From Chromatiaceae bacterium (GTDB lineage: Bacteria; Pseudomonadota; Gammaproteobacteria; Chromatiales; Chromatiaceae): a stretch of DNA of 64,000 bases. Where the stretch lies: the NCBI GenBank assembly GCA_024235175.1, contig JACKMX010000003.1, positions 806,001 to 870,000 of the forward strand. Reading direction: 5' to 3'. Position numbers and translations under genes: made by a program. Under the pieces are notes generated by a model that saw only the letters and a list, made by a program, of their open reading frames with translations, did not search any database and had not been told where the DNA came from. Below, one piece after another: positions 6,959-15,347 of the stretch. Position 1 is the stretch's first letter, and each line of letters opens with the position of its first letter.

Positions 6959-8032
6959 ATGGCTGAAGCACCCCGCATGCCCATCGAAAGCGGTGTTCCG
7001 GAGATGGACAAGTACCTGCACCCGGTATTGAAAAAGAACTATGGTGCCTGGAGTTGGCATGAGCGCCCCCGCCCAGGAGTACTGCATCATGTCGCCAAGA
7101 GCGGCGACAGTGTCTGGACTGTGCGTGCCGGCACCCAACGCCAGATGGACGTTTACACTATCCGGAAGTTGGCGGACATTGCCGACGAATTCGCCGAAGG
7201 CTATGTCCGGTTTACTATCCGTTCCAATATTGAGTTTATGGTCTCTGAAGAGTCCAAGGTTCAGCCCCTGATCGATAAACTTACAGCAGAGGGTTTTCCC
7301 ATAGGCGGTACCGGCCCTTCGGTATCGATGATCTCCCACACCCAGGGATGGCTGCACTGTGATATTCCCGGAACCGATGCTTCCGGTGCCGTGAAAGCGT
7401 TGATGGATGATCTGCACAGTGAATTCACTACGGAAGAGATGCCGAACCGCGTACGCCTTACCACCTCCTGCTGTCAGATCAACTGCGGTGGACAGGGCGA
7501 CATTGCGATCAACATTCAGCACACCAAGCCGCCCAAGATAGACCACACACAGGTGGCCAATGTATGTGAACGGCCATCGGTCGTTGCCCGCTGCCCGGTG
7601 GCGGCGATCCGTCCCGCCATGGTCAATGGTAAACCTTCACTGGAAGTGGATGAGAAGAAGTGCATCTGCTGCGGCGCATGCTTCCCCCCCTGCCCGCCGA
7701 TGCAGATTAACGATCCCGAGCATTCCAAGTTTGCGATTTGGGTTGGTGGCAAGAACTCCAATGCCCGTTCCAAGCCGACTTTTCACAAACTGGTTGCCTC
7801 AGGGGTTCCGAATAATCCTCCGCGCTGGCCGGAAGTTTCCGAGATCGTTCTCAAGATACTCCGTACTTACAAGGAAGACGCAAAGGACTGGGAGCGTGTT
7901 GGAGAGTGGGCGGAGCGAATTGGTTGGCCGCGCTTTTTCGAGAAGACCGGTCTGCCATTTACCAAATACCATATCGATAACTGGCGGGGTGGACGCGCAA
8001 ATCTAAACGCTTCCGCGCATATCCGCTTCTGA
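6959..8032 (+). CDS. dsrB: Reverse-type dissimilatory sulfite reductase, beta subunit
   Basis: A 357-aa partner of DsrA in the alpha2-beta2 enzyme. Start ATG 6959 follows a GGAGGT ribosome site; the frame is open back to TTG 6947, but that lies in the ribosome site. Visible ligands are C171, C172 and C176 (TTSCCQINCGG), C212 (ARCPVAAI), and the ferredoxin-type group C235, C238, C241 and C245 in KKCICCGACFPPCP. The RVRLTTSCCQINCGGQGDIA motif is characteristic of DsrB and lacks nothing expected. The interval to dsrE is 19 bases, so the gene is in the same transcript. Confidence 0.98.
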   Translation: MAEAPRMPIESGVPEMDKYLHPVLKKNYGAWSWHERPRPGVLHHVAKSGDSVWTVRAGTQRQMDVYTIRKLADIADEFAEGYVRFTIRSNIEFMVSEESKVQPLIDKLTAEGFPIGGTGPSVSMISHTQGWLHCDIPGTDASGAVKALMDDLHSEFTTEEMPNRVRLTTSCCQINCGGQGDIAINIQHTKPPKIDHTQVANVCERPSVVARCPVAAIRPAMVNGKPSLEVDEKKCICCGACFPPCPPMQINDPEHSKFAIWVGGKNSNARSKPTFHKLVASGVPNNPPRWPEVSEIVLKILRTYKEDAKDWERVGEWAERIGWPRFFEKTGLPFTKYHIDNWRGGRANLNASAHIRF

Positions 8033-8051
8033 ACAGGTTCAAGGCAAAGCG

Positions 8052-8444
8052 ATGAAGTTTGCAATTCAAGTAAATGAAGGGCCTTATCAGCACCAGGCGA
8101 CTGATTCGGCCTATCTGTTCACCAGGGCGGCGCTGGAGAAAGGCCACGAAATATTTCGTGTTTTCTTTTATCACGATGGTGTCGGCAACGGCACCCGTCT
8201 GACCACGCCGCCTCAGGATGACAGGCACATCGTCAACCGCTGGGCAGATCTCGCGGAAAAGCACGATTTGGATCTGGTGGTTTGCGTGGCTGCCGCTCAG
8301 CGCCGTGGCATGGTCGACGATGGAGAGGCAGAGCGTAATGGTAAGGACGCGACCAATATCCATCCGAAATTCCGTATCTCCGGGCTGGGTCAGTTGATCG
8401 AGGCTGCAGTTCAGTCCGATCGGCTGGTGGTCTTTGGCGATTGA
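8052..8444 (+). CDS. dsrE: Sulfurtransferase complex subunit DsrE
   Basis: A 130-aa cytoplasmic protein, homologous to TusD, that forms the DsrE2F2H2 hexamer and passes persulfide sulfur on to DsrC. The active cysteine is C78 in DLVVCVAAAQRRG, the position described for DsrE of Allochromatium vinosum. The DGVGNGTRLTTPPQDD loop is typical. Its presence next to dsrAB is a diagnostic marker for sulfur oxidation. It sits 19 bases after dsrB and 15 bases before dsrF. Confidence 0.97.
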   Translation: MKFAIQVNEGPYQHQATDSAYLFTRAALEKGHEIFRVFFYHDGVGNGTRLTTPPQDDRHIVNRWADLAEKHDLDLVVCVAAAQRRGMVDDGEAERNGKDATNIHPKFRISGLGQLIEAAVQSDRLVVFGD

Positions 8445-8459
8445 TTGCAGGAGTTAACA

Positions 8460-8870
8460 ATGGCAGAACAAATCAAGAATTTCCTGTACCTCAACCGTCG
8501 CGCACCCTATGGCACCATCTATGCCTGGGAGTCGCTGGAAGTGGTTCTCATTGGTGCGGCATTCGACCAGAAGGTGAGTCTCGCTTTCCTGGATGATGGT
8601 GTATTTCAGATTGTCAAAGGGCAGGATACAAAGGGAGTGGAGATGAAAAATTTTTCTCCCACCTATTCGGCCCTTGGTGATTACGATGTCAACCAGCTCT
8701 ATGTGGAGCGGGAGTCACTTGAAGAACGTGGCCTGAGCATCGACGATCTTATGCACCTGACCTGGGAAGATGAGGATGAAGACTGGGCGGAAAAGGATTC
8801 GATCCGTGTTGTCAGCCGAGCTGAATTGGCCAGGATCATAGAACAGCAAGACGTTGTCTTCAGCTTCTAA
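8460..8870 (+). CDS. dsrF: Sulfurtransferase complex subunit DsrF
   Basis: A 136-aa DsrF/TusC-like subunit of the DsrEFH sulfur relay. The ATG at 8460 follows GCAGGAG; the frame is open back to a TTG at 8445 that has no ribosome site of its own. The RRAPYGTIYAWESLEVVLIGAAF start and FLDDGVFQIVKGQDT segment are typical of the family. It contains no Cys, in keeping with a structural rather than sulfur-carrying role. The C-terminal part is acidic (WEDEDEDWAEKD). Confidence 0.96.
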   Translation: MAEQIKNFLYLNRRAPYGTIYAWESLEVVLIGAAFDQKVSLAFLDDGVFQIVKGQDTKGVEMKNFSPTYSALGDYDVNQLYVERESLEERGLSIDDLMHLTWEDEDEDWAEKDSIRVVSRAELARIIEQQDVVFSF

Positions 8871-8886
8871 CGGGGAGAGTGCTGTC

Positions 8887-9192
8887 ATGAGTGAATTGCA
8901 TACTGTTAATAAATCGCCTTTCGAGAAAAGTTCCTTTGACTCCTGTATGGAACATGCACTCGAGGGCAGCGCCGTTCTGTTATATGAAGACGGTGTCTAT
9001 GCCGCAATCAAAGGTAGTGCGGCGGAAGGGAAGGTGAAAATGGCCCAGGGTGTGAAATTCTATGCTTTGGGCCCCGATCTGAGAGCCCGCGGCTTGTCAG
9101 ACGAGCGGGTAACCGATGGGATTGAAATTGTCGATTACGCAGGTTTTGTCGACCTCGCCGCCGAGCACGATAAGGTGGTTGCGTGGGTTTGA
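8887..9192 (+). CDS. dsrH: Sulfurtransferase complex subunit DsrH
   Basis: A 101-aa DsrH/TusB-like subunit. ATG 8887 follows GGGGAGAG; the frame is open further upstream into dsrF, which I disregard. The conserved cysteine is C20 (SSFDSCMEHA), the position reported for A. vinosum DsrH, and the VLLYEDGVYAAIKGS segment is typical. With DsrE and DsrF it forms the hexamer that donates sulfur to DsrC, whose gene follows after 46 bases. Confidence 0.95.
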   Translation: MSELHTVNKSPFEKSSFDSCMEHALEGSAVLLYEDGVYAAIKGSAAEGKVKMAQGVKFYALGPDLRARGLSDERVTDGIEIVDYAGFVDLAAEHDKVVAWV

Positions 9193-9238
9193 TTACCGGG
9201 CACTGTTTTGTCAATAACTTTTGTTTTGGAGAAATATC

Positions 9239-9571
9239 ATGGCTATCGAAATTGAAGGTAAAACACTTGAAACGGACGAAGAGGGTTACCTTGTTAATCT
9301 GAAAGATTGGGTTCCAGCAGTTGCGGATGCGATGGCAAAGGAAGACGATCTTGAACTGACCGACGAGCATTGGGATATCATCAACTTTCTGCGCGAGTAC
9401 TACGACGAGTATCAGATTGCCCCTGCGGTTCGCGTGCTGACCAAGGCTGTTGGCAAAAAAATGGGCAAGGAGAAAGGCAATAGTAAATATCTGTATGCAC
9501 TTTTTCCATATGGCCCGGGTAAGCAGGCTTGCCGCTTCGCTGGTCTGCCGAAGCCGACCGGCTGTATCTGA
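9239..9571 (+). CDS. dsrC: Sulfur carrier protein DsrC
   Basis: A 110-aa cytoplasmic sulfur carrier. The flexible C-terminal arm holds both redox cysteines: C98 (GPGKQACRF) and the penultimate C109 (PTGCI), which form the trisulfide substrate of DsrAB and are regenerated through DsrK. The start is ATG 9239; a TTG at 9221 in frame is not needed. A DsrC paralogue that lacks both cysteines is encoded at 3029-3352. The 77 bases between dsrC and dsrM contain a G+C-rich stretch and could allow separate mRNA processing, which would suit the need for high DsrC levels; that is inference. Confidence 0.98.
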   Translation: MAIEIEGKTLETDEEGYLVNLKDWVPAVADAMAKEDDLELTDEHWDIINFLREYYDEYQIAPAVRVLTKAVGKKMGKEKGNSKYLYALFPYGPGKQACRFAGLPKPTGCI

Positions 9572-9648
9572 GCCGATTCGATTGACCGGGGTGGGCGCTT
9601 CCTGCGCCTTCGCCCGGCTGCGTTAAACCGAAATAGGATGGCAGGAAC

Positions 9649-10377
9649 ATGTCGTTATTCTTTTCACTGCTGTTTATCGTTGCGGCCCTCGTGATGGTGA
9701 TAGGCCTGGCACGAAAAATAGTTCAATATGCCAGAACCCCTGCCCCGCTAAAGATTCCCACTACACCGGCTCCGGTGACCAGGGCGGGTGTGGTATTACG
9801 ACTGTTCCGAGAAGTGGTTTTCTTTGAGAGCCTGTTCAAGAGCACCAAGTGGACCTGGTTGTTTGGGTGGATGTTTCACCTGGGTCTGCTGCTGGTGCTG
9901 TTGCGCCATTTACGCTATTTCACTGATCCTGTCTGGCTCCCCATTCAACTGATTCAGCCCTTCGGTGTCTATGCGGGCTTTGCCATGGTTATCGGTCTGG
10001 TCGGTTTGCTGGTGAGAAGAATTTTTATCGACCGGGTGCGTTATATCTCTGCGCCGTCCGATTTCCTCTGGCTGGCGATATTGATCATTATCGGCTTCAG
10101 CGGCTTGATGATGAAATTCGTTGCCCACACCGACGTGGTAATGGTGAAGGAGTTTTTCACCGGCCTTATGGGGCTCCACTTTGAAACGCTACCGCTCGAT
10201 TTTCCGTTGATTGTCCATCTTCTGTTGGTTGCGCTGCTCATGTTGCTCTTTCCGTTCAGCAAGCTTCTGCATGTCCCGGGTATCTTTTTCAGCCCGGGCC
10301 GCAACCAGGTGGACAACCCGCGCGAAAGACGTCATCTCGCCCCTTGGGCGAAGGCGATGGAAGAGCAGCAGAATTGA
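9649..10377 (+). CDS. dsrM: DsrM, membrane b-type cytochrome of DsrMKJOP
   Basis: A 242-aa integral membrane protein of the NarI-like family. About five membrane helices are visible (near residues 3-21, 68-90, 103-123, 137-158, 186-208). Histidines placed for heme b binding are in FHLGLLLVLLRHLRYF and in the last helix (PLIVHLLL and SKLLH). It is 242 residues, shorter than DsrM of sulfate reducers but normal for sulfur oxidisers. It exchanges electrons between the quinone pool and DsrK, encoded 27 bases downstream. Confidence 0.96.
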   Translation: MSLFFSLLFIVAALVMVIGLARKIVQYARTPAPLKIPTTPAPVTRAGVVLRLFREVVFFESLFKSTKWTWLFGWMFHLGLLLVLLRHLRYFTDPVWLPIQLIQPFGVYAGFAMVIGLVGLLVRRIFIDRVRYISAPSDFLWLAILIIIGFSGLMMKFVAHTDVVMVKEFFTGLMGLHFETLPLDFPLIVHLLLVALLMLLFPFSKLLHVPGIFFSPGRNQVDNPRERRHLAPWAKAMEEQQN

Positions 10378-10404
10378 CCAGCACTGAGCCGACGAGGGTA
10401 TTAC

Positions 10405-11955
10405 ATGGCCAAGGCGGATTTTGAAACCCCTGAACTCCAGGAATACGTGGATGTGCCGGAGCTTGTCGAAGACACAATGGTGCATCTCAGCCCATTTGTG
10501 GCCAAGCCGGATCATAACACCGATCTCAATTTTCCGGGGGAACTGGTGGAGGACTGGCACGACAAGGCGTTAGCAAAGCTGGATGATCTTCGCGGAAGAT
10601 TTCGATCACTGCAGGTCTATCTCGATTCCTGCGTAAAATGTGGATCCTGTACCGATAAATGCCACTATTTTCTCGGCACCAAAGATCCCAAGAATATGCC
10701 GGTGGGCCGCCAGGATCTGCTGCGCAAAGTCTATCGTCGCTACTTTACCTTCGCCGGCAAATACTTTCCCAAGCTGGTGGGAGCGAAAGATTTGACGCGG
10801 GAGACGTTGGATGAGTGGTACAGCTACTATCACCAGTGCTCCCAGTGCCGCCGTTGCTCGGTGTTCTGTCCGTACGGAATAGATACCGCAGAGATCTCCA
10901 TGGCCGCGCGCGAGATTCTCGACAGCATCGGCTACGGTCAGAAATACTGCAATGAAATTATTGCAAAGGTAAATAAGATCGGTAACAACCTCGGGCTGCC
11001 CGGTCCGGCACTGGCTGATACGCTGGAGGGTCTGGAAGAGGATGTTGAAGATGAAACCGGGGTGGCGGTCAAGTATCCACTTGATGTCAAGGGAGCCGAT
11101 ATCCTGCTGGTAACACCCTCCGCGGATTTTTTTGCTGAACCCCATGTGGATGGGTTGATCGGCTATGGCAAGGTATTCCATGAGGCAGGCGTCAGCTGGA
11201 CAATCAGTTCCTATGCATCGGAAGCAGCCAACTTCGGTATGTTCATCGGCAGCTATGAGAATATGCGCCGCGTCTCCCTGCGTATAAGGAAGGCGGCCCT
11301 CGATCTGGGCGTTAAACGGATTGTATTCGGCGAATGCGGGCATGCATGGCGCGTTGCCTATGCTTTTCTCAATACACTGGCGGGTCCCTTTGATTTTCTG
11401 GATCCCAAATATCCTGTGCCGCAGCATATTCTTGAATTTACCTGGGACCAGATTCAGAAGGGCAATCTCAAGCTGGACAAGTCTGCAAACGACGACAAGG
11501 TTTTGACCTTTCACGACTCCTGCAATGTTGCCCGGGCAACCCGTATGGGTGATAAGCCCGGAGGGCAACTGGAGATACCGCGTAACGTTATCAAGGCGGT
11601 ATGCAACAACTTCGTGGATATGCATCACGACACCATTGGTGAAAAAACCTTCTGCTGCGGCGGCGGCGGCGGTCTGTTGACCGACGATCTGATGGAAATT
11701 CGGGTCAAAGGCGCGCTACCGAGGATGACCGCCCTGAAGAATGTAATGGAGGAAGAGGGCGTCACCCACATGGCGGCGATTTGTGCAATCTGCAAGAGCC
11801 AGTTTACCAAAGTGCTTCCTTACTATGGCATGGACATGAATCAAATCGTCAGTATTCATCAGCTGGTAAGTGAAGCCATTATTCTGACCGGTCAGAACAG
11901 CGGTGATGAAGAGGACGAAGAAGGGGACGAAGAAGATGATGATCCGGATGCGTGA
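10405..11955 (+). CDS. dsrK: DsrK, HdrD-like iron-sulfur subunit of DsrMKJOP
   Basis: A 516-aa cytoplasmic-face protein. It carries two [4Fe-4S] clusters (C76, C79, C82, C86 and C145, C148, C151, C155) and a CCG-type catalytic domain as in heterodisulfide reductase HdrD (HDSCN with C373, then CCGGGGG with C417/C418). It acts on the DsrC disulfide or trisulfide and is bound to DsrM. The last 18 or so residues form a very acidic tail (GDEEDEEGDEEDDDPDA). Start ATG 10405 follows GAGGG. A 105-base gap with no gene separates it from dsrL. Confidence 0.97.
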   Translation: MAKADFETPELQEYVDVPELVEDTMVHLSPFVAKPDHNTDLNFPGELVEDWHDKALAKLDDLRGRFRSLQVYLDSCVKCGSCTDKCHYFLGTKDPKNMPVGRQDLLRKVYRRYFTFAGKYFPKLVGAKDLTRETLDEWYSYYHQCSQCRRCSVFCPYGIDTAEISMAAREILDSIGYGQKYCNEIIAKVNKIGNNLGLPGPALADTLEGLEEDVEDETGVAVKYPLDVKGADILLVTPSADFFAEPHVDGLIGYGKVFHEAGVSWTISSYASEAANFGMFIGSYENMRRVSLRIRKAALDLGVKRIVFGECGHAWRVAYAFLNTLAGPFDFLDPKYPVPQHILEFTWDQIQKGNLKLDKSANDDKVLTFHDSCNVARATRMGDKPGGQLEIPRNVIKAVCNNFVDMHHDTIGEKTFCCGGGGGLLTDDLMEIRVKGALPRMTALKNVMEEEGVTHMAAICAICKSQFTKVLPYYGMDMNQIVSIHQLVSEAIILTGQNSGDEEDEEGDEEDDDPDA

Positions 11956-12060
11956 TTCGTCCGCCTCTTATCGAAAGATAAATATCCGCGGGCAGCTATC
12001 GGCTGCACCACGGCCAATACAAGATCTTACAATATTAGGAATTTAGGGAGACTGAACAGC

Positions 12061-14016
12061 ATGGCGACTCCTACCGAAGAGGTGAAAACCAATCTCAACT
12101 TCCGTCGTTACGAAGACGGCAACACCAAATGGGACGATTGGGGCGAAAAGATTTTTTCCCAGGACTCGTCGCACAAGTGTCCCACCTATATCCACAAGAC
12201 GCCGCCATGTCAGGGCAGCTGTCCATCGGGCGAGGATATTCGTGGCTGGCTCGCTATCGGACGAGGTCAGGAGAAACCGCCCGAGGGTATTGAGTGGCAG
12301 GAGTATATGTTCCGGCGTTCCACCGACGCCAATCCGTTTCCGGCCATGATGGGCCGTGTCTGCCCGGCGCCCTGCCAGGACGGTTGCAATCGTAACGACG
12401 TGGACGATTTCGTCGGCATCAACGCGGTGGAGCAGTTTATCGGCGATAACGCCATTGTAAAAGGCTATAAATTCCAGGCGGGTGAGGAGACCGGAAAAAA
12501 AGTTGCCGTGATCGGCGGTGGGCCCGCGGGCATGGCAGCAGCATACCAGCTTCGGCGGAAAGGCCATGCGGTCACCCTGTTTGAAGAGAATGCAGAGCTT
12601 GGCGGCATGATGCGCTACGGTATTCCGGAGTACCGGATCCCGCGCGACAAGCTGAATCAGGAGCTTCAGCGTATCGTGGATATGGGGGTCGAGCTTAAAA
12701 TGAAGACCCGTGTCGGCCGCGATGTTTCCATACAACAAGTCGAGAAAGAGTTCGATTCGATCTTATGGGCGCTTGGCTGTCAAAGCGGTCGTGGATTGCC
12801 TGTGGAAGGCTGGGAGGGGACTCCCAACTGCGTCAGCGGCGTGGCGTTCCTCAAGGCTTTCAACGAAGGGCGCATGAAGGTGACGGCCGACAAGGTGATC
12901 TGTATTGGTGGCGGTGACACTTCCATCGACGTTGTTTCGGTTGCCCGCCGTCTGGGTCACGTCAAGCACGCGAATCCAACCGACCGTCCCGAACTGGTGG
13001 TGCGCGATGGCTATGTGGCGCATGACACCGCGATTACCGCCGCCGCTCAGGGTTCGGATGTTACCCTGACTTCGCTGTTCACCACAGACAAGATGATGGC
13101 TGCTGAGCATGAAGTGTCGGATGCTCTTACGGAAGGAGTCACCATTCTGGATGGCGTGATGCCACTGGAAGTGATCAAGGGTGAGGACGGTCGTGCCACC
13201 GGGCTGAAAATCTGCAACTGCACCATGGATGGCATGACGCCGATCCCGGTCGAGGGTACCGAGCGTTATCTCGAGGCAGACCTGATCGTATCCGCAATTG
13301 GTCAGGGTGGTGACATGGAAGGCCTCGAGGAGATGGCCAACGAAAAGAATCTGATCGATGCGGATAAATTTTATCAGGTGCCAGGCAAGCCAGGTCACTT
13401 TGTTGCCGGTGATATCGTCCGTCCCCACCTGTTGACCACCGCAATCGGCCAGGCCTCCATTGCCGCTGAAAGCATCGACCATTACCTGAAACACGAACAT
13501 CTGGAGAAGCGGCCAAAGGTCGACGTACACCATTTTGATCTGCTGCGTAAGCTGCATGAGGCGGGGCTCGATCCTGAAAGTTTCGACGCGAGTTCCGGAG
13601 ATTTGCGCGGCACTTCCGAGTCCAGGTATGCAGTTCACAACTACGAGGATCGATCCGAGCAGGAAGTTATCGGCTCCAGTGAGCTGTTTCTCGGCCATTT
13701 TCAGTATGTTCCCCGGATAGAGCGGACCGAAGACGTACCCACCGCGGAAGAGGTTCTCGGGCACTTTCATGAGCGACTCAATCCGTTGGCTGAAGAGCAG
13801 GCGGTGGCGGAGACCAAACGCTGTATGAGTTGCGGTATGTGTTTTGAATGCGATAACTGTGTGATTTTCTGTCCTCAGGATGCTGTTTTCCGAGTCAAGA
13901 AGAATGCATCGACCACCGGTCGTTATGTGGATACCGATTACACTAGATGTATAGGTTGCCACATCTGTTCGGATGTCTGCCCGACCGGATATATACAGAT
14001 GGGACTTGGCGAGTAG
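12061..14016 (+). CDS. dsrL: DsrL, NAD(P)H-linked iron-sulfur flavoprotein
   Basis: A 651-aa GltD-like oxidoreductase needed for sulfur oxidation in A. vinosum, where it couples NAD(P) to DsrAB. The order of parts is: N-terminal Cys groups C40/C50/C54 and C101/C105/C109 for two Fe-S clusters, an FAD site GGGPAG (152-157), a nucleotide site GGGDTS (283-288), and a C-terminal domain with C588-C604 (CMSCGMCFECDNC) and C630, C633, C636, C640 for two further clusters. The C-terminal ferredoxin domain is complete. Start ATG 12061 follows GGGAG. It ends 8 bases before dsrJ. Confidence 0.97.
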   Translation: MATPTEEVKTNLNFRRYEDGNTKWDDWGEKIFSQDSSHKCPTYIHKTPPCQGSCPSGEDIRGWLAIGRGQEKPPEGIEWQEYMFRRSTDANPFPAMMGRVCPAPCQDGCNRNDVDDFVGINAVEQFIGDNAIVKGYKFQAGEETGKKVAVIGGGPAGMAAAYQLRRKGHAVTLFEENAELGGMMRYGIPEYRIPRDKLNQELQRIVDMGVELKMKTRVGRDVSIQQVEKEFDSILWALGCQSGRGLPVEGWEGTPNCVSGVAFLKAFNEGRMKVTADKVICIGGGDTSIDVVSVARRLGHVKHANPTDRPELVVRDGYVAHDTAITAAAQGSDVTLTSLFTTDKMMAAEHEVSDALTEGVTILDGVMPLEVIKGEDGRATGLKICNCTMDGMTPIPVEGTERYLEADLIVSAIGQGGDMEGLEEMANEKNLIDADKFYQVPGKPGHFVAGDIVRPHLLTTAIGQASIAAESIDHYLKHEHLEKRPKVDVHHFDLLRKLHEAGLDPESFDASSGDLRGTSESRYAVHNYEDRSEQEVIGSSELFLGHFQYVPRIERTEDVPTAEEVLGHFHERLNPLAEEQAVAETKRCMSCGMCFECDNCVIFCPQDAVFRVKKNASTTGRYVDTDYTRCIGCHICSDVCPTGYIQMGLGE

Positions 14017-14024
14017 GAGCTGTA

Positions 14025-14549
14025 ATGCATAGTTCAACCGGCATTTTGCGGACTCTGGGGCTGATTCTGGCGGGAAGTATTGCACTGCTATCATCTCCGG
14101 TTCATAGCGGTACGGCGGTTACTCCCGGTTCGAGAGCGGCGGGAATGGAATCCTGCGTGGCGCCAACCGCGGAGATCCGCAGGAACCACATGGACTATCT
14201 GAAGCATGACCGCAACAGGGTCGTACATGAGGGTGTGCGTGATGTAAAGCACAGCTTGGCCGGGTGTGTGGAGTGCCATGCAGAAAAAGATGGCAATGGT
14301 GGGTATCACCCGATAAACGCGGATGGTCAGTTCTGCAGCGGATGCCATGAACACCTCGCTGTCAATCTGACCTGTTTCCAGTGCCACAGCAAAGAGCCGG
14401 ATCGGAAGCACTCGGATGCGGCATCCCTTTCCGGCATTCGAAACGCCGGACAAAGGGGTCGTCTTGGGTTGCTGATCAAGTTGAATGAGGCACCCGCGTT
14501 ATCGTCGGAAGAGATGGCGCAACTGCATGCCCTCTCCCGGGAGGAGTGA
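14025..14549 (+). CDS. dsrJ: DsrJ, periplasmic triheme cytochrome c
   Basis: A 174-aa exported cytochrome. The N-terminus has a hydrophobic segment (residues 8-24) acting as signal or anchor. Three heme c sites are present: CVECH (81-85), CSGCH (104-108) and CFQCH (117-121). C44 (MESCVAP) matches the conserved cysteine that gives the unusual His/Cys heme ligation known for DsrJ. The ATG at 14025 follows TAGGAG; the longer frame from 13947 lies inside dsrL and is rejected. It ends two bases before the preferred dsrO start, so the two are coupled. Confidence 0.96.
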   Translation: MHSSTGILRTLGLILAGSIALLSSPVHSGTAVTPGSRAAGMESCVAPTAEIRRNHMDYLKHDRNRVVHEGVRDVKHSLAGCVECHAEKDGNGGYHPINADGQFCSGCHEHLAVNLTCFQCHSKEPDRKHSDAASLSGIRNAGQRGRLGLLIKLNEAPALSSEEMAQLHALSREE

Positions 14550-14551
14550 TC

Positions 14552-15328
14552 GTGACCGGAAAAAATGAGCCTAACGATATGAAACGACGGGAGTTCATCG
14601 GCAGAACGGTTCTGGCTGCCGGGGCGGCCAGTGTGGCGCCGGGTATTCTGCTGACGGTTGCAAACGCAAAATCTGAAGGCGAAGGTGCCAGCAGCGATAT
14701 CCGATGGGGTATGCTGATTGACAGCAATAAGTGCGTGGACAACTGCACTGCCTGTGTGGACGCCTGTGAACGGGAGAACGGCATCAATCTGTTGCAGCGG
14801 CCTGAGGGGCAGGGCGACGAGATGTGGAATGCACAGCGTCCGCAGTGGATCAGAAAAGTCAAACTGCGGGACCGGCAGACAGATGAAGTCACCAATCTGC
14901 CGATGATGTGCCAGCATTGTGAATTTCCGCCCTGTGTCGACGTCTGTCCCACCGGCGCCTCTTTCAAGCGGGCTGACGGAATCGTGATGGTGGACCGGCA
15001 TATCTGCATCGGTTGCCGTTACTGCATGATGGCCTGTCCGTACAAGGCACGCTCGTTTATCCATAAGAATGTTGAAAAGCAGACGGTGCGTTCACCGCGC
15101 GGCAAAGGCTGTGTCGAATCGTGCAATCTTTGTGTTCACCGCATCGATGCCGGCGCCACTACCACGGCCTGTCAGGATGCGTGTGAAAAAGACGGGCACA
15201 AAGCGATACTGTTCGGCGACTTGAAGGATCCGGAGAGCCAGCTGTCAAAGGCGTTGAAAGAGAAGAGCAGCCGGCAGATTCGGGCTGATCTTGAATTGAA
15301 TACCGGCGTCCGCTACACCAGTCTGTGA
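14552..15328 (+). CDS. dsrO: DsrO, periplasmic iron-sulfur protein
   Basis: A 258-aa ferredoxin-like subunit with a Tat signal (KRREFIG at residues 11-17, then an Ala-rich h-region), so it folds in the cytoplasm and is exported. Four cysteine groups for [4Fe-4S] clusters are visible: CVDNCTACVDAC, CQHCEFPPCVDVCP, CIGCRYCMMACP and, later, CVESCNLC with CQDAC. I chose GTG 14552 because GAGGAG lies five bases before it; GTG 14546 and ATG 14579 (directly at the Tat motif) are alternatives. It links DsrJ with the quinone-reacting subunit DsrP. Confidence 0.96.
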   Translation: MTGKNEPNDMKRREFIGRTVLAAGAASVAPGILLTVANAKSEGEGASSDIRWGMLIDSNKCVDNCTACVDACERENGINLLQRPEGQGDEMWNAQRPQWIRKVKLRDRQTDEVTNLPMMCQHCEFPPCVDVCPTGASFKRADGIVMVDRHICIGCRYCMMACPYKARSFIHKNVEKQTVRSPRGKGCVESCNLCVHRIDAGATTTACQDACEKDGHKAILFGDLKDPESQLSKALKEKSSRQIRADLELNTGVRYTSL

Positions 15329-15347
15329 CCGGAGAGAGAAGAAGCAG

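Noticed and set aside
12763..14094. 443-codon open frame opposite dsrL
   Set aside because: Antisense shadow of dsrL with no family features.
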